Below, piece after piece: positions 41,196-49,568 of a stretch of 64,000 bases of DNA. The stretch's first letter is position 1, and the number at the start of each line of letters is the position of its first letter. A program made the translations under genes and the position numbers. The stretch is from assembly GCF_023544445.1 (NCBI RefSeq), contig NZ_JALPVJ010000014.1, positions 220,638-284,637 on the forward strand, written 5' to 3'. A model generated the notes under the pieces. It did no database searches. It saw only the letters and a program-made list of their open reading frames with translations, and was not told where the DNA came from. Source of the stretch: Actinoplanes sp. M2I2. Lineage in GTDB: Bacteria > Actinomycetota > Actinomycetes > Mycobacteriales > Micromonosporaceae.

Positions 41196-42023
41196 TCAGG
41201 CGCGCCGGGCGTAGGCGCGCAGGGCCAGGGGCACGAAGACCACCAGCAGGCCGGCCATCCAGGCCAGGGTGATGGTCAGGTTGTGGGCCACCGGGCCTTC
41301 GATCAGCAGGCCCCGGATCGTCGAGACCAGTGGGGTGATCGGGTTGACCTGGACGAAGGCCTGCAGCCAGCCGGGCAGGGTGTCGGTCTGCACGAAGACG
41401 TTGCTGCCGAACGACAGCGGGAAGATCAGCAGGAACATCACGCCCTGTACGGCGCCGGGGGTGCGGACGAGCATGCCGACCCAGACCGAGATCCAGCAGA
41501 AGCACAGGCCGAAGCCGATCGACAGGGCGACCGCGGCCACCGCCGGGACGAAGCCGGTCTCGACGCGGAAGCCCATCAGCGTGCCGAAGCCCAGCATGAA
41601 CACGCAGACGGTCAGGTAGCGGACGACGTCGGCCGCCACCGCGCCGATCAGCGGGGCCGACCGGGCCACCGGCAGGGAGCGGAAGCGGTCGAAGACGCCC
41701 TTCTCGATGTCCGCGTTGAGGTTCTGCCCCAGGGCGATGCCGCCCAGCGCCAGGGACTGGGCGAGCAGGCCGGGCAGCAGGAACTGCAGGTAGGCGCCTC
41801 GGTCGCCGGCGGCGATGGCGCCGCCGAACAGGTAGGTAAACAGCAGCAGGAAGATCACCGGCTGGATGGTCACGTCGATCAGGGCCTCGGGCGTACGGAC
41901 GGTCTTGATCAGACTTCGCCGGGCCAGGGCCACGCTGTGGCGAACCAGGGCGGCCATCGCGCCGCCGCGGGGACGGTCGATGTCGCCGGAGAGGTGGCGG
42001 GCCGGGACGTCGAGGGTGGTCAT
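41196..42023 (-). CDS. ABC-2 type permease, DrrB-like
   Basis: 275 residues with six helices in the ABC-2 exporter arrangement. The N-terminal amphipathic segment VRHSVALARRSLIKTVRTPE and VTIQPVIFLLLFTYLFGGAI, the LPGLLAQSLALGGIALGQNL block and GVFDRFRSLPVARSAPLIG coupling motif are those of daunorubicin-resistance DrrB permeases. The ATG at 42023 overlaps the stop of the ATPase gene (ATGA), so they are translationally coupled. It probably exports an amphiphilic compound. Confidence 0.92.
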   Translation of the reverse strand: MTTLDVPARHLSGDIDRPRGGAMAALVRHSVALARRSLIKTVRTPEALIDVTIQPVIFLLLFTYLFGGAIAAGDRGAYLQFLLPGLLAQSLALGGIALGQNLNADIEKGVFDRFRSLPVARSAPLIGAVAADVVRYLTVCVFMLGFGTLMGFRVETGFVPAVAAVALSIGFGLCFCWISVWVGMLVRTPGAVQGVMFLLIFPLSFGSNVFVQTDTLPGWLQAFVQVNPITPLVSTIRGLLIEGPVAHNLTITLAWMAGLLVVFVPLALRAYARRA

Positions 42024-43000
42024 ACGAGCTCACTCTCCTTGGAGTGGGGGGTTCCCTCGGTCAGGGCGTGGAAGACCTCGTCGAGGCTGGGCAGGTGCAG
42101 GCCGAGGTCGACGAGTTCGACGCCGGCCCGGCGCAGGGCGGGTACGGCATGGTCGAGGGCCGTGTCCTCGGCCACGGGCACGCTCACGGCGCCGGGACGG
42201 GCGCCGGCGGCGGTGTCGGCCGAGGCGGCGGTGCCGGGGGCGGCGACCGCGTCGAGGATGCGCATCACGTCGGGCACCCGGGCCGGGTCGGCCGGGCGGA
42301 CGTGCAGGGTCAGGCCGCCCACGCGGCGCTTGAGGCCGTCGGGCGAGTCGTGGGCGATCACGCGGCCGTGGTCGATCACCACGATCTCGTCGGCCAGGGC
42401 GTCGGCCTCCTCCAGGTACTGGGTGGTGAGCAGCACGCTGGCGCCCTGGGTGACCTGGGTGCGCACGACGCCCCACATGTCCTCGCGCTTGGCCGGGTCG
42501 AGGCCGGTCGTGGGCTCGTCCAGGAAGATCACCTCGGGGTGGCCGACCAGGCTCGCGGCCAGGTCGAGGCGGCGGCGCATGCCACCGGAGTAGGTCTTGG
42601 CCCGGCGGTTGGCCGCCTCGGCCAGGTCGAACCATTCGAGCAGTTCGGCCGCGCGCTTCTTCGCGTCCCGGGTCGTCAGGTCGAGCAGCTGACCGATCAG
42701 CACCAGGTTCTGGGTGCCGGTCAGGTCCTCGTCGACGCTGGCGTACTGCCCGGTCAGGCCGATGCGGCGACGTACCCGGGCCGGCTGCTTGAGCACGTCG
42801 ATGCCGGCCACCTCGGCGTACCCCTCGTCGGGGCGCAGCAGCGTGGCCAGGACGCGGACAGCCGTGGTCTTGCCGGCACCGTTGGGGCCGAGCACGCCGA
42901 GCACGGTGCCGCGGCGCATCGCGAGATCCACCCCGTCGAGCGCCTGGGTCTTGCCGAAGCGCTTGCGGAGTCCTTCCGCGCGCACCACGAGGTCACTCAT
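42020..43000 (-). CDS. ABC ATP-binding protein, DrrA-like
   Basis: 326 residues. Walker A GPNGAGKTT, Q-loop GLTGQYASVDEDLTG (the diagnostic DrrA sequence), signature YSGGMRRRLDLAASL, Walker B VIFLDEPTTGLDP and switch His region replaced by LLTTQYLEEAD, as in DrrA proteins where the usual His is Gln. The C-terminal extension (about 240-326, ending LHLPSLDEVFHALTEG) is the DrrA regulatory CREEM-like domain. ATG at 43000 is preceded by GGAAGGAAAG. No biosynthetic genes flank it, so the exported substrate is unknown. Confidence 0.93.
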   Translation of the reverse strand: MSDLVVRAEGLRKRFGKTQALDGVDLAMRRGTVLGVLGPNGAGKTTAVRVLATLLRPDEGYAEVAGIDVLKQPARVRRRIGLTGQYASVDEDLTGTQNLVLIGQLLDLTTRDAKKRAAELLEWFDLAEAANRRAKTYSGGMRRRLDLAASLVGHPEVIFLDEPTTGLDPAKREDMWGVVRTQVTQGASVLLTTQYLEEADALADEIVVIDHGRVIAHDSPDGLKRRVGGLTLHVRPADPARVPDVMRILDAVAAPGTAASADTAAGARPGAVSVPVAEDTALDHAVPALRRAGVELVDLGLHLPSLDEVFHALTEGTPHSKESELV

Positions 43001-43147
43001 GTCACTTTCCTTCCGTCGCGAGCAGCGCCATGGGGCGCCGGCTCTCGACGTGAAGGTTCGCCTGTCCCGCTGACATCCCGCGCACATATGGCTGACACCG
43101 CCGCACACGGGAACCGCACACGGAGCCGCACTCGGGCGGCGAGGCTG

Positions 43148-44101
43148 TCAGCGGCGGCGGTGCGACCCCCGGCGCGGCTTCGCGGCCCACACCAGGAGCG
43201 CCCCGACCAGCAGGACGAGCGGGATCGCGGCCACCCAGAGCAGCGGTGACACGGGCTCGTCGTCGGCCGGGCGCGGTGCCGACGCGGCCTGCGGCTGGGC
43301 GGCCGGGCGGGTCTTGGCCGGTTTGGGCTTCGCCGTGGCTTTCAGATCGGCGCCCACCACGGAGAGGATCCAGGGCGCGACGGCGTCCACGCGGGTGGAG
43401 GTGTCGGCGCCGCTGTGCGGGCAGGTGGGGCCCCGGCTGACGACGGCGACCACGACCGGGGGGTTGCCGCCGGTGAAGTACGGCCCGCCGGAATCGTGCG
43501 GGCAGGCGCTGGTCGTCTTGCGCGGAGCCACGCCCTCGATACCCAGCTCGCTCTTCGACACCGACGTGACCTCGAACTGGCCGGTCTGCAGGCGGTCGGC
43601 CGTGCGCTTGGCGGTGCCTCTGGTCAGACCGAAGCCGACGAGCCGCAGCCGCTGGCCGTCGGCCGGTTTCTTGCGGTTGAGCCGCAGCGGCGTGACGCCG
43701 GTGACCGCCTTGTCGAGCCGGGCGAGCGCCACGTCGGCGGTGCCGTGCTGGCGGACCTCGACGACGTTGACGCTGACCCCGGCCTTGCCCTTCAGGTCGG
43801 CGCGGCCGACGGTGGCGATCGTCTTGTCGGCGACGGTGCGCGAGACCCGGCGGTCGTTCTCGTCCTTGAAGCAGTGGCCAGCCGTGAGCACCCAGTGCGG
43901 TGAGATCAGGCCGCCGGAGCAGGAGCTGTTGCGCTTGCCGCCATCGGCCGTCGGGATGCCGATGTCGATGAGCTTGACCGCGAACTCGTACGTTCCGTCG
44001 GGAACGCCCTCACCGTTCGCGATCGCGTGGGCCGGCGTGCTCACCGCCCCGGTGGAGAGGATGGCGACCACCGCGACGAGGACCCTCGATAGCGTCTGCA
44101 T
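43148..44101 (-). CDS. Secreted trypsin-like serine protease, C-terminally anchored
   Basis: About 317 residues. Signal peptide MQTLSRVLVAVVAILSTGAV to THAHA-like cleavage at PAHA-IANGEG, then a chymotrypsin-fold domain: His in VLTAGHCF, Asp in TADVALARLD, Ser in HDSGGPYF, and Cys pairs. The C-terminus has a Pro/Ala/Lys-rich linker (KPKPAKTRPAAQPQAASAPR) and a hydrophobic helix (SPLLWVAAIPLVLLVGALLV) with an Arg-rich end, so the protease is tethered to the outer face of the membrane. ATG at 44101 is chosen at the signal peptide; TATTGT lies eight nucleotides upstream, so a leaderless transcript is possible. Confidence 0.88.
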   Translation of the reverse strand: MQTLSRVLVAVVAILSTGAVSTPAHAIANGEGVPDGTYEFAVKLIDIGIPTADGGKRNSSCSGGLISPHWVLTAGHCFKDENDRRVSRTVADKTIATVGRADLKGKAGVSVNVVEVRQHGTADVALARLDKAVTGVTPLRLNRKKPADGQRLRLVGFGLTRGTAKRTADRLQTGQFEVTSVSKSELGIEGVAPRKTTSACPHDSGGPYFTGGNPPVVVAVVSRGPTCPHSGADTSTRVDAVAPWILSVVGADLKATAKPKPAKTRPAAQPQAASAPRPADDEPVSPLLWVAAIPLVLLVGALLVWAAKPRRGSHRRR

Positions 44102-44137
44102 CGGGGACGACAATAGAGGCACCGCGCCAATCACAGT

Positions 44138-44170
44138 CCGCGTCCCCGGGAACACGGCCCGGGGACGCGG
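44138..44170 (-). terminator. Terminator hairpin after the alpha/beta hydrolase
   Basis: Perfect 13-bp arms CCGCGTCCCCGGG (44138-44150) and CCCGGGGACGCGG (44158-44170) with a 7-nt loop, starting 17 nt past the hydrolase stop codon on the minus strand. It is one of the two strongest hairpins in the window. Confidence 0.8.
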
Positions 44171-44186
44171 AGGGGTATGGCGGGGC

Positions 44187-45011
44187 TCAGGACTTGAGCC
44201 ACTCCAGCAGGTCGGCGTTGATCGTGTCGGCCTGCGTGGTCGGCATGCCGTGCGGGAAGCCCTCGTACGACTTCAGGGTGCCGTTCTTGACCAGCTTGAC
44301 GGTCAGCGGGCCGGCGTCCGCGTAGGGGACGATCTGGTCGTCGACGCCGTGCATGACCAGCACCGGCACCGTGATCTTCTTGAGGTCCTCGGTGAAGTCG
44401 GTCTGCGAGAAGGCGACGATGCCGTCGTAGTGGGCCTTGGCGCCGCCCATCATGCCCTGGCGCCACCAGTTCTCGATGATGGCCTCGGACGACTCCACGC
44501 CGGGGCGGTTGAAGCCGTAGAACGGGCCGGAGGGCAGCGCGCGGTAGAACTCCGACCGGTTGGCCGCGAGCTGCGCCTGCAGGTCGTCGAAGACGCTCTT
44601 GGGCAGGCCGCCCGGGTTGGCCTCGGTCTGCAGCATCAGCGGCGGCACTGCGCTGATGAGCACGGCGCGGGCGACCCGCTCCTCGCCGTGGCGGGCGATG
44701 TAGTGCGCGACCTCGCCGCCGCCGGTCGAGTGACCGACGTGGATCGCGTCGCGCAGGTCGAGGTGCTCGACGACGGCCTTGAGGTCGTCGGCGTAGTGGT
44801 CCATGTCATGGCCGTCACCGACCTGAGTGGACCGCCCGTGGCCGCGCCGGTCGGCGGCGACGACGCGGTAGCCGTTGCGCAGGAAGAAGAGCATCTGCGT
44901 GTCCCAGTCGTCGGCCGACAGCGGCCAGCCGTGGCTGAAGACGATGGGCTGGCCCGTACCCCAGTCCTTGTAGAAGATCTCGACGCCGTCGGTGGTGGTC
45001 ACGTAACCCAT
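44187..45011 (-). CDS. Alpha/beta hydrolase, non-heme chloroperoxidase-like
   Basis: 274 residues. Nucleophile elbow VGHSTGGGEVAHYIARHG (Ser near 98), oxyanion region FSHGWPLSADDWD, acidic VMHGVDDQIVPY and catalytic His in GFPHGMPTTQAD match cofactor-free haloperoxidase/esterases such as bacterial perhydrolases. Natural activity is probably ester hydrolysis, with the perhydrolase reaction a side activity. ATG at 45011 with GGAGA upstream. It stands alone between two terminator-bounded units. Confidence 0.93.
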   Translation of the reverse strand: MGYVTTTDGVEIFYKDWGTGQPIVFSHGWPLSADDWDTQMLFFLRNGYRVVAADRRGHGRSTQVGDGHDMDHYADDLKAVVEHLDLRDAIHVGHSTGGGEVAHYIARHGEERVARAVLISAVPPLMLQTEANPGGLPKSVFDDLQAQLAANRSEFYRALPSGPFYGFNRPGVESSEAIIENWWRQGMMGGAKAHYDGIVAFSQTDFTEDLKKITVPVLVMHGVDDQIVPYADAGPLTVKLVKNGTLKSYEGFPHGMPTTQADTINADLLEWLKS

Positions 45012-45147
45012 ACCGGTCTCCGCTCAGTTGTCCGCGGGGAGTGCTCCCCCGCTGGTCAAGCTATGCCCGGTGACCTGCTCTGCGACAGCTTTACGTGATG
45101 AAGGACAACTTTCCGGAGTCCCTGTCACATCGGGGTTAAGCTGCTGG

Positions 45148-45813
45148 TCAGCTCTGCGATCGCTGCGCGAAACCTGTCTCGTACGCGAGCACCACGGCTT
45201 GCACGCGATCGCGGATGCCCAGTTTGGTGAGGATCCGGGCGACATGCGTCTTCACGGTCGTCTCGGCCACCACCAGCTCGGCGGCGATCTCGGCGTTGGA
45301 CAGCCCGCGCGCGACCAGCCGCAGCACGTCGCGTTCGCGCTCGGTCAGGGCGGCCAGCTCGGGCGGCGGGCCGGACGGCGCCGGCGGCGTGCCGAAACGC
45401 TCGACCAGGCGCCGGGTGATCGACGGCTCGATCAGGGAGTCACCGGTGGCGGCGGCCCGCACCGCGGCGATCAGGCGGGTCGACGGGGCGTCCTTGAGCA
45501 GGAAGCCGGCCGCGCCGGCCCGCAGCGCCCGGTACACGTACTCGTTCTGGTCGAAGGTCGTCAGCACCACGACCGTGGGCGGATCGGGATGGCGCAGGAT
45601 CTCCTCGGTGGCGGCCAGGCCGTCGAGCTCGGGCATCCGGATGTCCATCAGGATGACGTCGGGCTCGGACAACTGCGCCTGGCGGATCGCCTCGGCGCCG
45701 GTGCCGGCCTCGGCGACGACCTCGATGTCGCCCTCGGCCTCGAGGATGACGCGGAAGCCGGTGCGTACGAGGGTCTGGTCGTCGGCGACAAGCACCCGGA
45801 TCTTCTCGGTCAC
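45148..45813 (-). CDS. NarL/LuxR-type response regulator
   Basis: 221 residues from the GTG at 45813. The receiver domain has the acidic pair DD (11-12), phosphoacceptor Asp57 in VILMDIRMPELDG, the Thr switch in VVVLTTFDQ and Lys in FLLKDAP. The LuxR helix-turn-helix is at ALTERERDVLRLVARGLSNA, then EIAAELVVAETTVKTHVARI. It is divergent from the membrane protein/pseudokinase/kinase cluster at 45931-48608, so its partner is probably the kinase at 47520. The long inverted repeat between them is its likely binding site. Confidence 0.95.
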   Translation of the reverse strand: MTEKIRVLVADDQTLVRTGFRVILEAEGDIEVVAEAGTGAEAIRQAQLSEPDVILMDIRMPELDGLAATEEILRHPDPPTVVVLTTFDQNEYVYRALRAGAAGFLLKDAPSTRLIAAVRAAATGDSLIEPSITRRLVERFGTPPAPSGPPPELAALTERERDVLRLVARGLSNAEIAAELVVAETTVKTHVARILTKLGIRDRVQAVVLAYETGFAQRSQS

Positions 45814-45852
45814 GGGCCGATTGTCCCGCTCGCCGCACCTCGGCGGGGTCAT

Positions 45853-45891
45853 CCTCCAGGACGATGCCACCGCCGAACATCGTCCTGGAGG
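45853..45891. promoter_or_regulatory. Perfect 14-bp inverted repeat, probable regulator operator
   Basis: CCTCCAGGACGATG (45853-45866) and CATCGTCCTGGAGG (45878-45891) are exact reverse complements separated by 11 bp. The element lies 28 bp upstream of the -10 box for the membrane protein gene and 40 bp from the response regulator start. A dimeric NarL-type regulator binding here would control both directions. Confidence 0.7.
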
Positions 45892-45918
45892 CAGACGAGG
45901 GCCACGCGGTCCGGTTCC

Positions 45919-45924
45919 TAGCGT
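45919..45924 (+). promoter_or_regulatory. -10 box TAGCGT, leaderless start
   Basis: TAGCGT is followed by 6 nt and the ATG at 45931, without a ribosome binding site. The inverted repeat at 45853-45891 covers the -35 zone and beyond. Confidence 0.45.
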
Positions 45925-45930
45925 CAGGGC

Positions 45931-46434
45931 ATGCGAAAAACCTCGGATTACGTGCTGGCCGGCCTGTTCACCGCCGGCGGCGTCCTGCTCATGGTCGAGA
46001 ATCTGCTGGCCGACGGCGATTCCGGCCTGGCCCACCCGGTGTCGAGCACCTCGTGGGTCATCCTTCCCGTGTTCCTGCTCGCCACCGTGCCGATCTTGTG
46101 GCGCCGGCGCAACATCCTGGCGGTCATCGGCGTGACCGTGGCCGCGATGGCGTTGCATGTGGTGGCGTTCGGGTGGCTGACGCGGTGCGGCGTCGGCCTG
46201 CCGCTGGCCGCCGCCCTCGCGTACGCCGTGGCCCGTTTCGCCGGCGGCGCGCGGAACCAGGCTGTCGGGCTGGCCGGCGTCGCAGCCCTCATCGTGGTGA
46301 CGCTCGTGCGGGACAGCTCGATCGGCGGGCTCCCCGGTGGGCTGGAAGTCGGACTTCCGGCGGCTGCCCTCTTCTACGGCATCGGCTTCGCGGTCCAGAA
46401 TCGAGTTGCCAAGAAGCAGCTCGTAACCGCCTGA
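45931..46434 (+). CDS. Membrane protein, paralogous to the kinase sensor domain
   Basis: 167 residues, five helices (DYVLAGLFTAGGVLLMVENL; TSWVILPVFLLATVPILWRR; LAVIGVTVAAMALHVVAFGW; VGLPLAAALAYAVARFAGG; LEVGLPAAALFYGIGFAV). It parallels the first 150 residues of the next gene (both have AGVLTA/AGLFTAGG, TVPILWRRRNILAVIGV versus TVPVLWWRRSVLVVTGV, and GWLTRCGVGLPL versus GWVTRCGAGLPL). It is therefore a sensor-domain paralogue without kinase part. Together with the genes downstream (15-bp gap) it forms one operon. Confidence 0.8.
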   Translation: MRKTSDYVLAGLFTAGGVLLMVENLLADGDSGLAHPVSSTSWVILPVFLLATVPILWRRRNILAVIGVTVAAMALHVVAFGWLTRCGVGLPLAAALAYAVARFAGGARNQAVGLAGVAALIVVTLVRDSSIGGLPGGLEVGLPAAALFYGIGFAVQNRVAKKQLVTA

Positions 46435-46449
46435 GACGAGGATTCGGCC

Positions 46450-47523
46450 ATGAGCGAGGTCAGAACGGTCGACTGGCTGGTCGCGGGCGTCCTCACCGCT
46501 CTGGGCGCGCTGCTGATGAGCCTCGACGTGAGGGACGGCGGCTCGGTCTGGCTGATCCCGGTGTTCGCCGCCGCCACGGTCCCCGTGCTGTGGTGGCGGC
46601 GCAGCGTCCTGGTGGTCACCGGTGTCGCGCTGGCCGCGATGGTGGTGCACGATCTGGTGTTCGGGTGGGTGACCCGTTGCGGCGCGGGTCTGCCGCTCGC
46701 CTTCACGCTGGCCTTCCTCGGCGCGCTGGCTTACGAGCGTACGAAGGCCTGGCTCAATCTGGCTCTCAGCGTCCTGCTGTGTGCGGCCGTGCTCGTGGTG
46801 GACACGGCGGCCGGGCCGGGCACCCTGGTGCTGGCGGTGCCGGTCGCGCTGATCGTCTTCGGCGTCGGCCGGGCCGCCCGGCAACGCGCCGCCCTCAACC
46901 GGGAGCTGCGCAGCCGCGACGAGGAACTGCGGCGGCTGCGCGACGAGCGGGCCGCGCTGATGGTCGCGGACGACCGGGCGAGCCTGTCCCACCAGCTCGA
47001 CGGGCTGCTGCGGGATCGGCTCGACCAGCTGACGCGGGCGGCCGAGTCGGCCGACGGGCTGGATCCGGCCGAGGCCCGGGCGGTGCTCGAGTCGATCGAG
47101 GCCGGCGGCCGCCGGACCATGGACGACATGCGGGAGATCGTCGGGCTGCTGCGCGGCGGCGAGGTCGACCTGGCGCCGACCCCGACGGTGGCGCATCTCG
47201 ACGCGCTGCTCGCACGCCGGCGGTCCCCGCAATCCCGGCTCACGGTGACCGGCGATCCCCGGGCGTTGCCGGCCACAGTGGAGCTCTCGGTGTACCGGAT
47301 CGTCGAATACCTCGTCACCGCGCTCGGCGGGCTCGAGGTCACCGTCCGGTTCGAGGACGACGCGCTGGAGATCCGGGTGAACGGTTCGGTGAACCGCGGC
47401 GCCGACATCCGGGCGGCGGTGGCCCGGGCCCGGGAACGGGCGCGGCTGCTCGGCGGCTCGGTCGACGTCAAGGTCACCCGGGGGCGGGCGCGCGTCGTGG
47501 CGCAGCTGCCCGTGTCCGGATGA
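46450..47523 (+). CDS. Degenerate sensor kinase (pseudokinase)
   Basis: 357 residues: five helices (1-140), a coiled coil (145-175), then a HisKA_3-like helix and a decayed ATPase region. Aligned with ERARIARELHD of NarL-type kinases, residues 175-185 read DRASLSHQLDG, so the phosphoacceptor His is Asp184 (a His lies three residues earlier at 181). The N-box is YRIVEYLVTALGG, lacking the conserved Asn, and the G-box Asp/Gly motif is absent (EIRVNGSVNRG). The sequence is intact and in frame, so this looks like an adapted non-catalytic partner rather than a pseudogene. ACGAGGA ribosome binding site; its stop overlaps the next start by 4 bp. Confidence 0.8.
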   Translation: MSEVRTVDWLVAGVLTALGALLMSLDVRDGGSVWLIPVFAAATVPVLWWRRSVLVVTGVALAAMVVHDLVFGWVTRCGAGLPLAFTLAFLGALAYERTKAWLNLALSVLLCAAVLVVDTAAGPGTLVLAVPVALIVFGVGRAARQRAALNRELRSRDEELRRLRDERAALMVADDRASLSHQLDGLLRDRLDQLTRAAESADGLDPAEARAVLESIEAGGRRTMDDMREIVGLLRGGEVDLAPTPTVAHLDALLARRRSPQSRLTVTGDPRALPATVELSVYRIVEYLVTALGGLEVTVRFEDDALEIRVNGSVNRGADIRAAVARARERARLLGGSVDVKVTRGRARVVAQLPVSG

Positions 47524-48608
47524 CCGGACGGCGGCTCGAGAAGGCGGCGATCGCGGCGCTGACCCTGGCCGTCGTCGGGCTGCCGACGGCGATCCACGGC
47601 GCCGGGAGCCCGGTGACGGCCCTGCTGCTGGCGAGCGGCCTCACGCTGCTGGGGTGGCGGGAGCACCCGCGCGCGGTCGTGGCGGTGGGTGGCGGGCTGT
47701 GGCTGGCCGCCGCGGCCGCCGGGGCGGACGCGTGGTTTCCCGATCCGGCGCTGGTCATCATGGCGCTGCTGACCGGCGTGGCCGCGCTGGCCTGGACCGG
47801 GCAGGCGGCCTGGGTCGCCGGGGCCGGCCTGGCCGCGTACGTCGGGCTGTTGTCGACGATCGTGGACACCAGCCTGGTCGCGGTGGCGATGTTCACCGTG
47901 CCGAGCTTCTTCGCCGGCACGGTGCTGCGGCTGCGGCAGGAGGCGGCGGCCCGGCTGGCCGAGCGCAACCGCGAGCTCGAGGAGGAACGCGAGCTGTTCG
48001 CCGGCATCGCGGTGCGGCACGAGCGCTCGAGGATCGCGGCCGAGCTGCACGACATCGTGGGCCACGCGATCAGCATCATGATCATTCAGGCGGCGGCCGG
48101 GCAGCGGCTGGTGGACCGGGACCCGGCGCGGGCCCGGGAGACGTTCCGGACCATCGCGGAGTCGGCCCGGCAGGGCACGGCCGATCTGGGACGCCTGGTC
48201 GACCTGCTCGGCGGCGCGGAGGTCGGCGGGGCCGACCTGTCGCTGATCGAGGAGGTGGTGACACGGGCGGCGCGCAGCGGTCTCGACGTGACGTGCCGCT
48301 TCGAGGGTGACCGGGACGGCGTGACCGCCCCGGTGTCCCACCTGGCCTTCCGCGTGGTGCGGGAGAGCCTCACCAACGCCCTGCGGCACGCCCCCGGCGC
48401 ACCGGTGCGGGTAGTGGTCACCGGGACCGGGCGGGCCTTGAGCGTGCGGGTCGAGAACGAGGCGCCGACCGGTACGGCTCTGGCGCTCGGCGGAACCGGA
48501 CGCGGACTGGCCGGGCTGCGCGAGCGGGTGGGCGAACAGGGCGGTCAGTTGCGCGCCGGTCCGCGTCCGGGCGGCGGCTGGCTCGTCCGGGCCGACCTGC
48601 CGTCCTGA
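47520..48608 (+). CDS. NarL-type sensor histidine kinase
   Basis: 362 residues. Five or six helices (10-135), coiled coil (138-165), the phosphoacceptor His177 in RSRIAAELHDIVGHAISIMI, dimerisation helix, and ATPase domain with N-box RVVRESLTNALRHA and the lid GTGRGLAGLRERVGEQGGQL. The G1 box is weak (VRVENEAPTG), as in many actinobacterial members. The ATG overlaps the pseudokinase stop (ATGA), so the two are made together and may heterodimerise. The likely target is the response regulator at 45148. Confidence 0.93.
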   Translation: MTGRRLEKAAIAALTLAVVGLPTAIHGAGSPVTALLLASGLTLLGWREHPRAVVAVGGGLWLAAAAAGADAWFPDPALVIMALLTGVAALAWTGQAAWVAGAGLAAYVGLLSTIVDTSLVAVAMFTVPSFFAGTVLRLRQEAAARLAERNRELEEERELFAGIAVRHERSRIAAELHDIVGHAISIMIIQAAAGQRLVDRDPARARETFRTIAESARQGTADLGRLVDLLGGAEVGGADLSLIEEVVTRAARSGLDVTCRFEGDRDGVTAPVSHLAFRVVRESLTNALRHAPGAPVRVVVTGTGRALSVRVENEAPTGTALALGGTGRGLAGLRERVGEQGGQLRAGPRPGGGWLVRADLPS

Positions 48609-48636
48609 CCCGTCCTGACCCGTCCGGGCCCGACCG

Positions 48637-48666
48637 CCCTCGACCGGATGGCGACCCGGTCGAGGG
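48637..48666. terminator. Bidirectional terminator
   Basis: Perfect 11-bp arms CCCTCGACCGG (48637-48647) and CCGGTCGAGGG (48656-48666) with an 8-nt loop, in the 74-bp gap between the convergent kinase and DUF3455 genes. Confidence 0.8.
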
Positions 48667-48682
48667 GCGGGAAGCGTTACGG

Positions 48683-49264
48683 TCAGACCTTCCAGAACAC
48701 GTAGACCGCGCCGTACTTGACGGCCTTGGTGGCGCCGTCGGTGCAGGCGCCGGCCGGGGCGGTGCCGCCCGAGGTGAGCAGGCGGCTGATGTGGGTGGAG
48801 GTGCCGATGACGCCGCTGCCGGACTTCTCGGTGACCTCGAGCAGCAGCTCCGGGATCGTGCCGGTGCGCGCGCTCTCGCCGACCTTCTTGGCCTTGACCA
48901 GGGACTTGTCACGGGTCGACTGCCAGCTCGGGCCGCCGAAGTGGTGGATGCGGCCGCCGGTGCCGATCAGCTGGGCCTCGGGCACGGAGGCCCCGGTGAA
49001 GACGCCGCCGGTGCAGGTGTAGGTCTGGGTGCCGGTCGCGACGACGTACGCGCCGATCGGCTTGGCGCCCTTCGGCGGCTTGATCGCCGCCGGGATGCCC
49101 GGGATCGAGACCGCGCGGGCTTCCGGCCCGACGGCTGCCGGCGCGACGACGGCGGCCTGCTCCGCGGCTGAGGCGTTGTAGGTCACGGCGCCGACGGTGG
49201 CGACCACGGCCGCCATCCCCACCCCGGCGGCGGCGCGAACCCGGGAACGCTTCGTGTTGAGCAT
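48683..49264 (-). CDS. Secreted DUF3455 family protein
   Basis: 193 residues. N-terminal signal (TKRSRVRAAAGVGMAAVVAT to NASAAE) then the DUF3455 domain: GAYVVATGTQTYTCTGGVFT, RIHHFGGPSWQSTRDKSLV, GTSTHISRLLTSGGTAPAGA and the final YGAVYVFWKV are its usual conserved blocks. Cys residues in TYTCTGG and AGACTDG may form a disulfide. Function of the family is unknown in bacteria and fungi. ATG at 49264 with GAGGAG upstream. No operon partner. Confidence 0.85.
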   Translation of the reverse strand: MLNTKRSRVRAAAGVGMAAVVATVGAVTYNASAAEQAAVVAPAAVGPEARAVSIPGIPAAIKPPKGAKPIGAYVVATGTQTYTCTGGVFTGASVPEAQLIGTGGRIHHFGGPSWQSTRDKSLVKAKKVGESARTGTIPELLLEVTEKSGSGVIGTSTHISRLLTSGGTAPAGACTDGATKAVKYGAVYVFWKV

Positions 49265-49521
49265 GGAATCTCCTCGTCCGGGGGCGTGAGCGTCGCCCCG
49301 TCGACACCAGACACGGTCCCGGGCCGCGTGCAGATGTCCATCGGCGTCAATGGTGCCCGTTCGTCCTACCTGGATGGTCCGAACGGCTGACCCCCCGGTG
49401 TTTCCGCAGGCCAGAATGCATGCTGTGGTCAGCCGGCCGAGCGTGGCCGCCGGGTGAACACGGCTTGAACCGGCGCCGCCGGCCGAGCAGACGGCTTGCG
49501 GAGGGTGACGCTCATGACGAC
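49265..49521. other. Intergenic region without a gene
   Basis: Between the DUF3455 start and the CsbD terminator there is no credible coding frame. The part next to 49264 should contain the DUF3455 promoter. No repeat, RNA gene or insertion element is visible. Confidence 0.5.
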
Positions 49522-49548
49522 GGCCCGCGGCGCCAGGTGCCGCGGGCC
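49522..49548 (-). terminator. Terminator hairpin after the CsbD gene
   Basis: Perfect 10-bp arms GGCCCGCGGC (49522-49531) and GCCGCGGGCC (49539-49548) with a 7-nt loop, 20 nt past the CsbD stop codon on the minus strand. Confidence 0.75.
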
Positions 49549-49568
49549 GCCGGTCTGAACGGCGTGGG

